Positions 48,961-60,800 of a stretch of 64,000 bases of DNA are shown piece by piece. Position 1 is the stretch's first letter; the number at the start of each line of letters is the position of its first letter. The position numbers and the translations under genes were made by a program. The stretch comes from Margaritispora aquatica (taxonomy: Eukaryota; Ascomycota; Leotiomycetes; Helotiales; Discinellaceae): contig VJWN01000003.1 in assembly GCA_007644065.1 (NCBI GenBank), positions 930,001-994,000 on the forward strand, in the 5' to 3' direction. A model generated the notes under the pieces. The model did not search any database. It had not been told where the DNA came from and worked only from the letters and a program-made list of their open reading frames with translations.

Positions 48961-50291
48961 CTATAGGAAGTAATCAGGAGTTCCTGGAGTGAAGTTAGAA
49001 TCGAAACATACAAATAAGACTGTCAATACATACGTCGTGAAACCATAGGTTCTCCGGCACGTGGGCAGGGGTCAAATTGCAGGCTATTAGGTATAGTCAG
49101 CAGAGGCTCAGAGTACAGACCAGAAAACTTACAAGGTATACTTCAAATGCTCATCAATCTCCATTATGGCAGCCTGGTTACCACATCTATAGCAGTAATT
49201 GGGTGCTAGAATAGGTTAGCACTACGCCTTATTATTTGGAAGGTGTAACACTTGCCTGAGAAAATTGTAACCACATTCCTGTCTTGCGACCAATTGTAGC
49301 CCTCCATAACCAATTGATGGGCTCTTGCGACCAAAGTCAATCCATTGTTGTGGTTGAACGCCTCTGAGATATCCTGACCAAAGGTGTACCCTGCTCCTCG
49401 AGGAGATATACCCCATCCGCATCTATCATCTGGATCAGACCAAAGCAGATCGCACATAGGACCCTCATGTGGAACTTCCTGTATACGGTCGAGGGCTCGG
49501 ATGTTGTCTAAGGTGTCGATACTTGGTGAAAGACCTCCGTGAAGGCAGAAGATTTGGTTGTCGATGAGTGCGGTGAGAGGCAGGTAGTCAAAGAGATCGG
49601 TGAAGTACTTCCAGACATTGGCATTGCCATATTTTCGGAGGCACTCATCATAAAAGCCATATACTTGGGTAATCTGACGAGACTCATGATTACCACGGAG
49701 GATAGTGATGCGGCCAGGGTATCGGATTTTGAATGCGACGAGGAGCGTTACAGTCTCAACGGAGTAGTATCCTCTATCAACGTAGTCGCCTGAGTTGAAG
49801 GTGTTAGCATAGGTCTCGCCGTTCGTATGCCTGGCAGTTTCATACCCATGAAAAGATAGTTGGTATCTGGATTTGGACCACCAATCCTGAAGAGCTCCAT
49901 TAAATCATGGAATTGTCCATGAATATCTCCGCACACTGTGACTGGGCATTTCTAGATGAAGATTAATTGCGGACGCGTTTGTGCGAATTTGGGGTTGCTT
50001 ACAACTGGCTGTACGTTTGATTCATCTTGCAGCACTTCTCGAGCCTACAAGTGCAGTTAGAACTTGCTTGATTGAATTTTAATCTCAATAATCTGCCCCG
50101 AATCTTTGAGATCTGCGAGCCAAGCATACCTTCTCACAGAGCCTTTGCACATCAACCTCAGCCAATTGCTTGCATGCCATCAAGCTTTCGATCCATCCAT
50201 CAAGGGTAGGTATGGAAGCTGGTTCTGACGCTGGCGATAACCGTGATGGCTCAGGCGCTCCTCTTCCAACATCCTCCATGTTGGTATCCAT
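48961..50291 (-). CDS. Serine/threonine protein phosphatase 2A catalytic subunit
   Basis: This is the catalytic subunit of the PP2A holoenzyme, a metal-dependent Ser/Thr phosphatase of cytosol and nucleus. Seven exons on the minus strand, 50291-50130, 50044-50003, 49951-49846, 49789-49256, 49205-49133, 49083-49034 and 48983-48961, encode 329 residues. All PPP signatures are present: [25 protein letters not shown], and the PP2A-type tail [17 protein letters not shown] ending in TPDYFL, whose final leucine is the methylation site in this family. The first ~25 residues (acidic, Pro/Ser-rich) are a short extension before [14 protein letters not shown]. Intron 4 (49206-49255) uses a GC donor (GCAAGT) instead of GT; only this joins FS to APNYC in frame. 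The last exon is just 23 bases, so the C-terminal motif depends on correct splicing. Confidence 0.95.
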
Positions 50292-50807
50292 GGTGTTTGT
50301 AGTATTTTAAGGTAGACCGGAGGTTGTGGTTGAGGCTGTTGATCGCGGGGGATTTCTTATGACGACGAGGGCGCGGTGAGGAACTTTCCAGACCAGGCTG
50401 AGACGCGACGAACAAAATTGTCGCTTCGTAAATACTGTAACGTGAACTATTGTACGGCACAGATATGACTAGTCGTGAATTCGCGTTGGGGGTATCACAA
50501 GATTTGGACTGTGGTTTAGACACCTTAGTTGAGCTCACCAGGGTCGGTCTCCAAGAACTGGCTGTGACCCAATTCCACGCTAAGGACGTTTTGAGAAACT
50601 GCCCCTCGAATGTACAACTCGCATTTAGTAACTCAGCACGAGGAGGCTTGAACACCAAAGTTTTGCTGTTATTTCGTTTTCTGTGAATCATTCATAGCAT
50701 GGATAAAGTAAGGATTTCTTATTTTCATGGAGTTCTTGGTCTTTCAGAGGATGCAGCGCAGACTGGTAACCATTATATACTGGCTATCTGCTTTCTACTT
50801 GATACAA
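50292..50807. other. Intergenic, promoter of the PP2A gene
   Basis: The 516 bases between EXO84's stop and the phosphatase start, both on the minus strand. The antisense frames here (for example 50251-50691) have no family resemblance. Confidence 0.5.
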
Positions 50808-52949
50808 TCACAACAATCCGAGACCAACAGGCTGCCTTGAAGCCAGCTGTTTCTCTAAAGGCCCACGACCAATTAGACTTTTGAAGTCAAGGCCAACGTC
50901 AGATAGCATCTTTGCATGTTCTCTAGCCTGTTCCATGCAGTCTGTCCATATTGGTCCATCTCGGTCAGTACTGCTTAGTTGTCGCTCCAGCAAAACATTG
51001 AATGCATCAACTTGTTCCTTGGCCCACTTCACACAAGCACTCATGAGCAGCGGTGGGAAGCAGGTCTGAAAGGTGGATACTGTGTTGCGAATGATAGTAA
51101 AGTATACAAAGGAAACCTCCCAGATGTACTGGTGAAGATTGCCTTCAAAAATGCATTGTCTGAGATCATTAGCCTCATCAACATGCGGAAGAGTGGAAAC
51201 GTACCTAGATCTTTTATGGATAATGTTCCCACGTGCTTCTAGGTAAGCCTCTCGGGCTCGATCTTCAAATCCTAATCGTGCAAGCCAGTTCACGTTTCGC
51301 CTCGTCTTTTTCGGCTCATTGTGAGTATCGACCAACTCTCGTGTGATGAGGCTTGCTAGCTTGGTAGCACGTTCATTTGCTTTGAATGCAATGAAGTCTT
51401 GTGCAACTGTATTACTTTTCAGGCCCTTGGAGAGATTATTGAGCTTCTCTACACGCTGTACAGCAATATCAAATCTCTGAAGCGCGATATCAATATCAAG
51501 ATCATCTACTTGGCCTTCAACCCAGCGAAGATTTTGTTGTTTTCCATCAACCTCGATGTGCATGTCTTTGATATCTGACAATGTTTCCAAAAGATCAGTC
51601 TTCTTCAGCAGGCCAGGATCCCGTGAGGCAAAGTAATTGATATTCTCTCTCACTTTATTGTTCGCCTCTGTTTCAGTGCGGTGTCCCTTCCGTAGTTCTT
51701 CCACGGCTTTTCTAAAAGTCATCATGAAAGTTTGTTTTGTGTTACCATCTGATTTGTCTGTACGATACGTCGAGGACTGCTGTCCTACGCCACGAATCAT
51801 CACTGCATCTGCATTTTTGCCACTGATTGACTCGCTACTGCCAGCTAGATCCACCAGCTCGATGCTTAGCAAAGGCCAGCAATGATCTGCAACGAGTTTG
51901 GTGGGAGCTTGACGTTGGTCACTAGGATTTCCTTCGATTTTCTTCTTCTTTCTAGCTGCAATAAGAAGATGGTCATTCAGTAAAAGAATCTGCATGGAGC
52001 GTTTCGCTTTGTGTGTTGCACTGTCAAGCTCGATCCAGGTGCCAGCGTCGAGGAGCACATGACGACCTGGAGCAGCAGGCAAGAACTTTTGTGAGCCTTC
52101 GACATTTTTGTACAGAGCCTTCTATCGTCAGCAGTCTTCATCTTTCATGGGGCCTTGATCATACCTGCAACTGCGAGTTCCATAAATTCGTACGGTGAGC
52201 AACAGAACTTCGTTTATCCTTCTTGCTTAGAGTAGAGGGAAATGCGGAATCCAAATCGGTGGATCCAGCGCTATTTTGAGAGGAGTTGGTTCTCAATGCC
52301 ATCGTATTTGTTTTCAGTTCATCCATAAGACTGCTCAGTGCACGCATTTCCCCTTTCAGCTTCTCAGCCTCTTTACTGATCTTGATGAATTGAGTCCTGT
52401 TGTTGTAGACATTAATCTGAAGACTATTGGAAGCCTCATTGCGAGTCTTTGATATGTTTTGCTGGTAAGTGTCGATATCTTGCTCGGTAGCATCACTTAA
52501 TATGCTAGTGATGTACTGATCGGAGCGTAAGCCAGGATCCCTCAATGCTTTGAGGTCTACTGTTATTCCTTGACCTCTGCCGGGAGAAAGGCCTCGTCCA
52601 CGATCAGCGCTTGGGGCAAACTGATTAGGCAGTGTAGGAATCGTTGGTATGGGAGGCGCCGAAGTATCATAATCAGAGGGTAAATTATTGAATCTAGTTG
52701 AGTATCTCCTTTTAACAAGGTCAGATGTCTACTGAATATTAGCAATTATTCAGAAGTCCTAAAACAACTGTCGCTTGCCTTTCCTCCCGCCTGTGGTCTC
52801 TGTGGTGGTGGAGTTTCAAATGGTGGCTTCCCATTTATTCTTGCTGCATCGCTCTGCTGTATTGGTGCAGATATCTGTTTTGGGGCACTGATAGTCGGGC
52901 GACCCTTTCGTTTCGTTCGAAGAGATATCCCTTTCTTCTCTTCAGACAT
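50808..52949 (-). CDS. EXO84: Exocyst complex component EXO84
   Basis: EXO84 is one of eight exocyst subunits that tether secretory vesicles to the plasma membrane at growing tips. Four exons on the minus strand, 52949-52779, 52728-52165, 52121-51205 and 51159-50808, encode 667 residues. The N-terminus is basic and Pro-rich (LRTKRKGRPTISAPK); then KRRYSTRFNNLP, the Vps51/Exo84 helical region (QNISKTRNEASNSLQINVY; AEKLKGEMRALSSLMDEL) and a PH-like domain at about 270-400 (HVLLDAGTWIELD; QILLLNDHLLIAARKKKK). The C-terminal helical part contains CIFEGNLHQYIWEVSFVYF. Intron 1 (52729-52778) has a GC donor (AAG|GCAAGC). Intron 2 is only 43 bp. Intron 3 (45 bp) is in frame and stop-free. The start lies in TTCAAGATGTCT. 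Confidence 0.92.
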
Positions 52950-53447
52950 CTTGAAATCGCGGAGGTGGAGAAATCCAGAACGTTGCAGCACGTCCAGAAG
53001 TGATGTTCATGAGCTTCAGGACACCCGAGCTCCGTTGCACTAGCGTGTCACAGGTACCAGCTATTCACTTAAAAGACTTTCTACTCTTTGATGGATTGAT
53101 ATTGAAAAAGAAAGTAAACTTGCTATTCGACTACGATGAAACGCCTTTGCTTCGGAATCAGAGCATAAAGATAAGCCATGGATTCGTTTTACATAAAGGC
53201 AAAATGAAATAAATTATTGAAAATAGAAGTCTACCTTAGGGACCGTAGAAAGCTTGTCGCCTGAAGCAATGCCTGAGGCCTAAATATTGGTCTAAGCTCC
53301 CTCCCGTCCCGACTTGTTGCGGCTGCTCAAAAAAGTTCCAAGAATTATTCTGTCTCCTGCGAATCGACTTGCCCCCTAGGTTTCCTACAGCTTTCTTACC
53401 AACTTTTCATTAGCAGATTAGCTCGAGGCATAGCCTTTTCAATCAAC
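52950..53447. promoter_or_regulatory. Divergent promoter EXO84/TOM20
   Basis: The 498 bases lie between ATGs of oppositely transcribed genes. The side next to TOM20 is pyrimidine-rich (TTTCCTACAGCTTTCTTACC). No further gene is supportable. Confidence 0.5.
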
Positions 53448-54129
53448 ATGGTTCAGACGTCGACGATCGTTGCTGCGACTGTGGGCACTGTGACGACTGG
53501 TCTTCTTGGTACGTCCAATTGATCTTCAATTTATTAGCTTTGCTAACATCATCTGTAGCATACGCCGTTTACTTCGATTACAAACGCCGCAATGATCCCA
53601 CGTTTAGGAAAGAATTGAAGAAGCAATCTAAGAAGCAAGCCAGAGTCGCAAAGGAGGCAGCACAGGCTAATAGCGTCCGACAAAAACAAGCTATTGCAGC
53701 CGCTGTGGACGAAGCAAAGGAGGAAGGGTTCCCTACAGATGTCGAGGAAAGAGAAGCATATTTTATGCAAGAGGTTGCACGGGGTGAAGCACTGAGTGGT
53801 GAAGGTATATCAAAATATTGGATTATACAAGGATTGGTTTAACAAGAATAGGAACCGACAATGTTGAAGCTGCATTATGCTTCTACAAAGCCTTGAAGGT
53901 TTACCCACAGCCATCGGATCTGATCACAATTTATGATAAGACGGGTGAGTTCTTTTTGTTTCTAGTGCCGGGCTCCAGGACTTCCTCTGCAGATGAATTT
54001 ACAGTTGCTAACCTATATAAAGTGCCCAAACCAGTTCTTGATATCCTTGCTGAGATGATTGCTTCGGACAGCGAATTGAATGTCGGATCCTTTGCAACTG
54101 GTCCAGGATCAGATCGAGGACTTGACTAA
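53448..54129 (+). CDS. TOM20: Mitochondrial import receptor TOM20
   Basis: TOM20 is an outer-membrane receptor that recognises mitochondrial presequences and passes them to the TOM channel. Four exons, 53448-53508, 53559-53804, 53852-53944 and 54023-54129, encode 168 residues. The N-terminal anchor ([20 protein letters not shown]) is followed by the basic [20 protein letters not shown], a Glu/Ala/Lys-rich linker and the TPR-like receptor fold ([51 protein letters not shown]). The tail is Gly/Ser-rich. The third intron (53945-54022, 78 bp, GTGAGT donor, GCTAACC branch) is frame-neutral and stop-free, so an unspliced reading would insert 26 non-family residues between DKT and VPKPV. The start is ATCAACATGGTT. 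It is divergent from EXO84. Confidence 0.92.
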
Positions 54130-54837
54130 ACCAAATCACAAAACGACACTATTCCCCACTCTCGAACTCATACATAACACCTTTTCGAATACTTGTATTA
54201 CTCCAATCTTCGACCTCTTCCACAGACGCGATGAAGATACTCGCACACATATCTCATCCAGTGTTCTGCCCTCTGTACAATACATGATGCCATATTCGAT
54301 TCTCTGTCTACTTGTACATTGCCTGTAATGAGATGCTATGGTAATACCATAGATAGTAGAGATCAGGATGATGCGTAATGCGACAGCATCAACCTCAAAT
54401 ATAAGAAATATCTTGATCAATTCAACCCTTACCTTGAATTTCTATCATCAGTTCACTTTAACTCAACTGCTTTATTTTGCAAAGTTTTTGGTGTACGCTA
54501 TGTACTTGTTATTCTTCAAGTTCATATATGCTGTAAATTATCACAATTGTCATAATCGGATCTGCCTGCATGTTCCTACCCATACCCCTTATTAATGCGT
54601 GAGCGAGCTAGCTGGTGTATCCCGCCTAGGGTGACGTACAAGGGTCAGGGGCGCGTTGTAATTGATTCGATGTTTCGCGTGAACCATACATAACCAAAAA
54701 TCAACACTCCCATCAGAACCGAATTACATCAACCTCTGCAACTGCTCTCACATAGTCATTTGTGAGACCTAGTCGACCGATTATGGAGAATAGAAGAGAC
54801 TCTTGAACGACTTTACACCAAATACGCAACTACCAAA
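54130..54837. other. Intergenic, promoter of dynein heavy chain
   Basis: The 708 bases between two plus-strand genes. The first part is probably the TOM20 3' UTR; an A/C-rich leader precedes the dynein ATG. No gene is supportable. Confidence 0.5.
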
Positions 54838-57800
54838 ATGATGGAGAGCTTGATCACATCCCAGGGCCCAAGCAGCCCCAAGACAAATGGGACGGATGCA
54901 TTTGCGGTTGATCCAGCTTTGATCGTGGAATATCTGGCCAAAGTTTTGGAAATAACTCTGGGAGCTACACGGCAGGAGCTCGAGCGATATGGAAGTCTGC
55001 TATCTGCAGATGCAAAACCACATACAATTCAGCGATGTACCCGGTTTGCCTCCGAGAATCAGGTCGCATTGTATGTGACAAAGGAGATTGCTTCAGCAGG
55101 AGCAATCGATGGAGTTCTGGATGGTGCTAGTAAATCTCCTCTCTGTTTGAGCATCGTTGAGTCTGGTATTGACACATTATGTTCAGGTGCTGTAAATTAC
55201 AACTTCAATATTGCCACAGATATTTCATTCTCACCTTCTACGACCGCCTCTATTGCGCTTTTGAAACGTCCCTATCCTATAGATCCTACGATACCCATTA
55301 CATCACAAGTACAAGTTATTAATTTACCAGGCGTAGCCTCTTTGAACAACACTGCGAACGGGCAAGGGGGTTCGACAGTGAGTCCATTTGAAGTCGTCCA
55401 CTCTTTCTTGCATCTCGCGCTGGCGCCTTACTTCGATGCGTACACGAAAACACAGCACACTACCAATGGGGTTCGTGGTAGATCAGATGTGGAGGCAAAG
55501 ACTGGAGTTCCGGTAACGAAGAAGAGGATAGCAGAGTTGGAACTTAGCTTGCTGCACTTGCAACAAAATATCGAGATTCCAGATCTCATTCTACCTTTGC
55601 ATCCGGTCCTCCAGATTGCGTTGGATGAAGCAGCATCTCGAGGTATCAAACCGTCTGCGGAACTTATCCCTGCGAACTTGCTTCAAGACAGTACATTTCT
55701 CAATAACCTCCAGTCAATTGTGAACTCATGGATCAAGTCAATTCAAAGCATTACCAAAATGACCAGAGATGCCTCTAGTGGAACAGCAACACAGGAAATC
55801 AATTTCTGGCTTTCCATGGAATCTGCCTTGGAGGGCATCGAAAACCAGTTGAGAAGCGAGGGTGTTGCACTTACAATGGAAATTTTACGGACAGCCAAGC
55901 GTTTTCAGGCTACTGTTAGTTTCACAGCAGATACAGGACTTAAAGAGGCTATGGAAAAGGTGCAGAAATACAATCAGCTTATGCGGGACTTCCCTTTGGA
56001 TGAACTTCTATCTGCCACTTCGCTACCTAAAGTCCAGGATGCCATTGGGCTAATTTTTACACATCTCAACAAGAAATTGAGAATATGCCCATATCCCATT
56101 CGGAGAGCCTTGCCACTGGTAGAAGCGATCTCAGCCGATCTCGACACTCAATTACACTCCTTGCTGCATGGGCGATCCCTGATGCATTTGGAGTATCGCG
56201 AGTTCACAAATCTCATGGTCACAGCTGACACTATTTGGAAGACCTGGGACGAAAATGTCAAGGAGTTCACGAACGTTGCTCGTGAAGTTACTCGCCGAAG
56301 AAATGAGAAATTCATTCCCATAAAAATCTCGCCTAAGCATGCAGAGCTTCAAGCAAGACTGAAGTACGTGAGCACGTTCCGGGACAACCATGAGCAATTA
56401 CAGCGTACTATCGTGAATGTACTAGGTCCAAAGTCTGGCGAGGGCGATGGTGCTACCAATGGAGTCGTGCTTGTGGAAGAAATGGGCGATGTCGATGCTG
56501 TTGAGGAGGTTCAACAAGCGTACGCAGCGCTTAATAATGTCGACTTGCTGGATGTGACTCCGGAGGGCACTCGGATTTGGGTCCAAGCCGAAATAACCTA
56601 CAACGAACGTACCTCACGTGTAGAAAATTCTATCATTGCCAGATTACGGGACAGGCTAGCGACGGCAAGAACCGCAAACGAAATGTTTCGTGTGTTTTCT
56701 AAATTCAACGCTTTGTTTGTACGACCTAAGATCCGTGGTGCAATTACAGAGTACCAGACGCAGCTCATAGACAATGTCAAGCACGATATCTCGTCGCTCC
56801 ATGAGCGCTTTAAGCAACAGTATGGCCACTCAGAAGCCCACGCGATGGCGCAACTTCGAGATTTGCCACCTGTCTCGGGTGCAATAATCTGGGCTCGACA
56901 AATTGAACGACAGCTTGACGGTTACATGAAGCGAGTCGAAGATGTTCTTGGGCACGACTGGGCGCTCCATTCAGAGGGACAAAAGCTTCAAAGCGAAAGC
57001 AGTCTTTTCAGGAAGAAGCTTGATACTAGACCGATTTTTGAAGCCTGGTTGCATGATGTCCAGCGAAGACAAATTAGCATTGCAGGACGCCTTTTCAACA
57101 TAAACAAGATAAGAGCGGCTAACAACGCGTTGGAACTCACTGTCAACTTTGATCCTCAAGTCATCGCTCTTTTCAAGGAAACTCGAAATATGCTCTGGCT
57201 TAACTATGCCGTTCCTCATGCTATTAACAATATTTCGAAAGAAGCAAAACGTGTTTACCCTTACGCAGTTAGTCTCATGGAAAGTACGCGGACCTATGCT
57301 CAAGTGAGTCGACAAATCGCTGCAATGTCTGACGTTTCCATCCTTCTCGGTGGTTACCAGAATGAGGTCCAGGACCTCATCGCAAGGGGCGTGCCGCTAA
57401 AATGGGAGTCTTTTGTTCACTCTTTCGATTTGCATATCAAGTCAGGCTCATACCTTTCTAATGGTGCAGCTGATCATACCATCAGTGGCCGTAACGAAAG
57501 TAAACATGTACAATTCGTCAGAGAGTTTGCTGCATCTGTTTCTTTGCTTCAGAGCAAAGCTGCCGCTTTGTCCTCGATTAACGTCACGATACAGAGAGCT
57601 CTTACTGAATTGGAGACATGCCCTTATGATTCCGCGGCATTTCAGCAACGAATGGAGACTGTGCAGATGGCTGTTGATCAACTGAATCTGGAGAATTACG
57701 TGAACCTGGCCTATTGGGTTAGAGAGATGAACACTCGGATCAAGAAAACTCTCTTAGTGAGGCTACGTCAAGCAGTTTTAGCTTGGATTGAGGTCTTCGA

Positions 57801-60800
57801 GGACGAGCACTCCGATGGTGTTAATGACGACAGCCGTCGAAAACATCTCAGTGGAGCACCAGGATTGGATCACGCACCAGCACTAAAGCGGCTTGTGCAT
57901 GAGGTTTCTATGCGTGATCAAATGATCTATCTGGATCCCCCTCTCGAGTTTGCCCGAGCAAGCTGGTTTTCTCAGCTCCATGACTGGCTTGGAATTGTTT
58001 GTAATCTGAAGAAAGTCAAAGCATCTAGGTATGAGATGAGTTTGAGTACCGGAACCGATATGGAGGCAAGATTTGTAGATCTGCCTGCATCATGTACAGA
58101 TAGTTTGATTCGCGTTTACACCACGATAGAGTCAAAACTACTTGATATCAGCGGGTATGTCGATAAGTGGCTGCAGTTCCAATCTCTGTGGGATCTGCAG
58201 TCTGAACAAGTTTATGAGATGCTGGGGGAGCAACTTGCCAAATGGCTGCAGCTCCTGCAAGAGATTAGAAAGACAAGGTCTACGTTCGACACTACAGAAG
58301 TCAGTCGCACTTTCGGGCACCTGACTATTGACTATGACCAAGTGCAAACAAAAGTCAATGCCAAATACGATCAATGGCAACATGAAATTCTTACTAAATT
58401 TGCAGTACGTCTTGGTAATCGAGTGCGTGAGGTGCACTCTGAACTCGAAAAGGCTAGGAAAGATCTTGAAGTTCAATCATTGGAGGCGACATCCACCGCG
58501 CAAGCCGTCCAATTCATCACCATTGTGCAAACATGTAAACGCAAGGTTAAAGCTTGGGGGCCTGAGGTCGAGTTGTTTAGACAAGGTCAAACGACCTTGG
58601 TTCGACAGCGATACCAATTTGCTGCAGACTGGCTGAGTGTCGAGCAAGTAGACTCGGAGTGGACTGCATTGAACGAGATCTTAACACGAAAGGCCAAGAT
58701 TGTTCAAGATCAGACGGATGCACTCCGGGCGAAGATTACAGCAGAGGATAAGGTCGTTGGTGAGAAAATCGCAGAAATCACTACCCAGTGGAATGAAGAA
58801 AAGCCAGTGTCTGGAACGATTGCCCCCGATATTGCATCCGCAACATTGGCATCTTTCGAAAGTCGTATTACACGACTCCATGATGAGTCTGAAATGGTTT
58901 CACGCGCTAAAGAAGCTCTCGATCTACCAGCAAGTCCAGATACCGCTCTCGCAGCTATTCTGGAAGAAGTGCAGGATTTCAAATCCGTCTGGGCTGCTCT
59001 ATCCACTATCTGGAAGAGTCTCAATGATCTTCGGGAGACTTTATGGAACAGTGTGCAACCGCGAAAGCTCCGAAGTGCCATCGATGGTTTGATTAAAATG
59101 ACGAAGGAGATGCCCAGTCGTATGCGCCAATATGCCGCCTTTGAGCATATACAAAATGTTCTTCGTCAGTTTTTGAAAGTTAACCCCATCCTTACCGATT
59201 TGAAGTCAGAAGCAGTTCGTGACCGCCACTGGAATAAAGTATACAAGGCTCTGAAACCAGGAAAGCGGTATTCTCCCATTTCGATGACTCTGGGCGATGT
59301 CTGGGACCTGAATCTTGCTGCTAGTGAGGTGGTGATTCGAGACATTATAGCTCAAGCACAAGGAGAGATGGCGCTTGAAGAATTCTTGAAGCAAGTCCGG
59401 GAAATTTGGACGAACTATTCGCTTGATCTTGTCATTTATCAGAACAAGACTCGCCTGATTAAGGGTTGGGATGATCTTTTCGCTAAATGCAGCGAGAATC
59501 TGAACTCTCTGCAAGCGATGAGACACTCGCCGTATTACAAGGAGTTTGAAGAGGAAGCTTCATCATGGGAGGACAAACTCAACCGTGTTCATGTCTTGTT
59601 TGATGTTTGGATTGATGTGCAGCGACAATGGGTGTACCTCGAGGGCGTATTCAGTGGAAATGCAGATATCAAGCATCTGCTTCCCATTGAATCATCCAGA
59701 TTTCAGAATATCAACTCGGAATTCTTTACTGTCATGCGAAAGGTGCAAAAGCAGCCACTCGTTCTTGATGTTCTCAATATTTCAGGTGTTCAGAAGTCGC
59801 TTGAACGTCTTGCCGAGCTCTTGAACAAAATACAGAAAGCCTTGGGTGAGTACCTTGAGCGAGAGAGAGTATCTTTTCCAAGATTCTATTTTGTTGGAGA
59901 CGAAGATCTTCTTGAAATCATCGGCAATAGCAATGACACTCTCCGTATTGCTAAACATTTCAAGAAGATGTTTGCTGGTCTCTCAGGTCTTATCATGGAC
60001 GAAGAACAGATCATATCCGGATTTACTTCTAAGGAAGGTGAAGAAGTTAGACTGAAGAAAGAAATATCACTCATTAAGACACCAAAAATCAACGATTGGC
60101 TCGCTCTCCTTGAGAATAGCATGAAATCAACCCTCGCAGAATTGCTTGCCGAAGCTGTGGAACAGTTTGACCCCATTTTCAACTCCGAGCAAATCGATCA
60201 AGTTACGCTCAACGCATACATCTCAGCTTTTCCCAGTCAAATCGTGGTACTCGCGACTCAAGCTGTCTGGACATCTGCGGTGGAAAAGTCCCTTGAGGCA
60301 GGTGGAGCAACCCTCCAAGCACTTTTTGAGCAAGAGGTCAGAGTTCTTCGTCTCCTCGCAGCAACTGTACTTGGCGACTTGGAACCGATTCAGCGAAAGC
60401 GATGTGAACACCTTATAACGGAGTGCGTGCATCAGCGCGACACTATTGAGAAGCTAATCAAGTTGAATGCAAGCACACCAACTCACTATATGTGGCTGCT
60501 TCAAATGCGTTATGTTTACCATTCTGAGGGGGATTTCATCAATCGCTTACATATAAAGATGGCGAATGCCAAGTTGAACTACGGATTTGAGTATTTGGGA
60601 GTAGCTGAGCGCCTTGTGCGAACTCCTCTTACGGACCGCTGTTTCTTGACATTGACACAAGCGTTATGTCAACGTCTCGGTGGCTCTCCGTATGGTCCAG
60701 CTGGAACTGGAAAAACCGAGTCAGTTAAAGCCTTGGGTGTTCAGCTTGGTCGCTTTACGTTGGTATTCTGTTGCGACGATACCTTTGACTTCCAGGCTAT

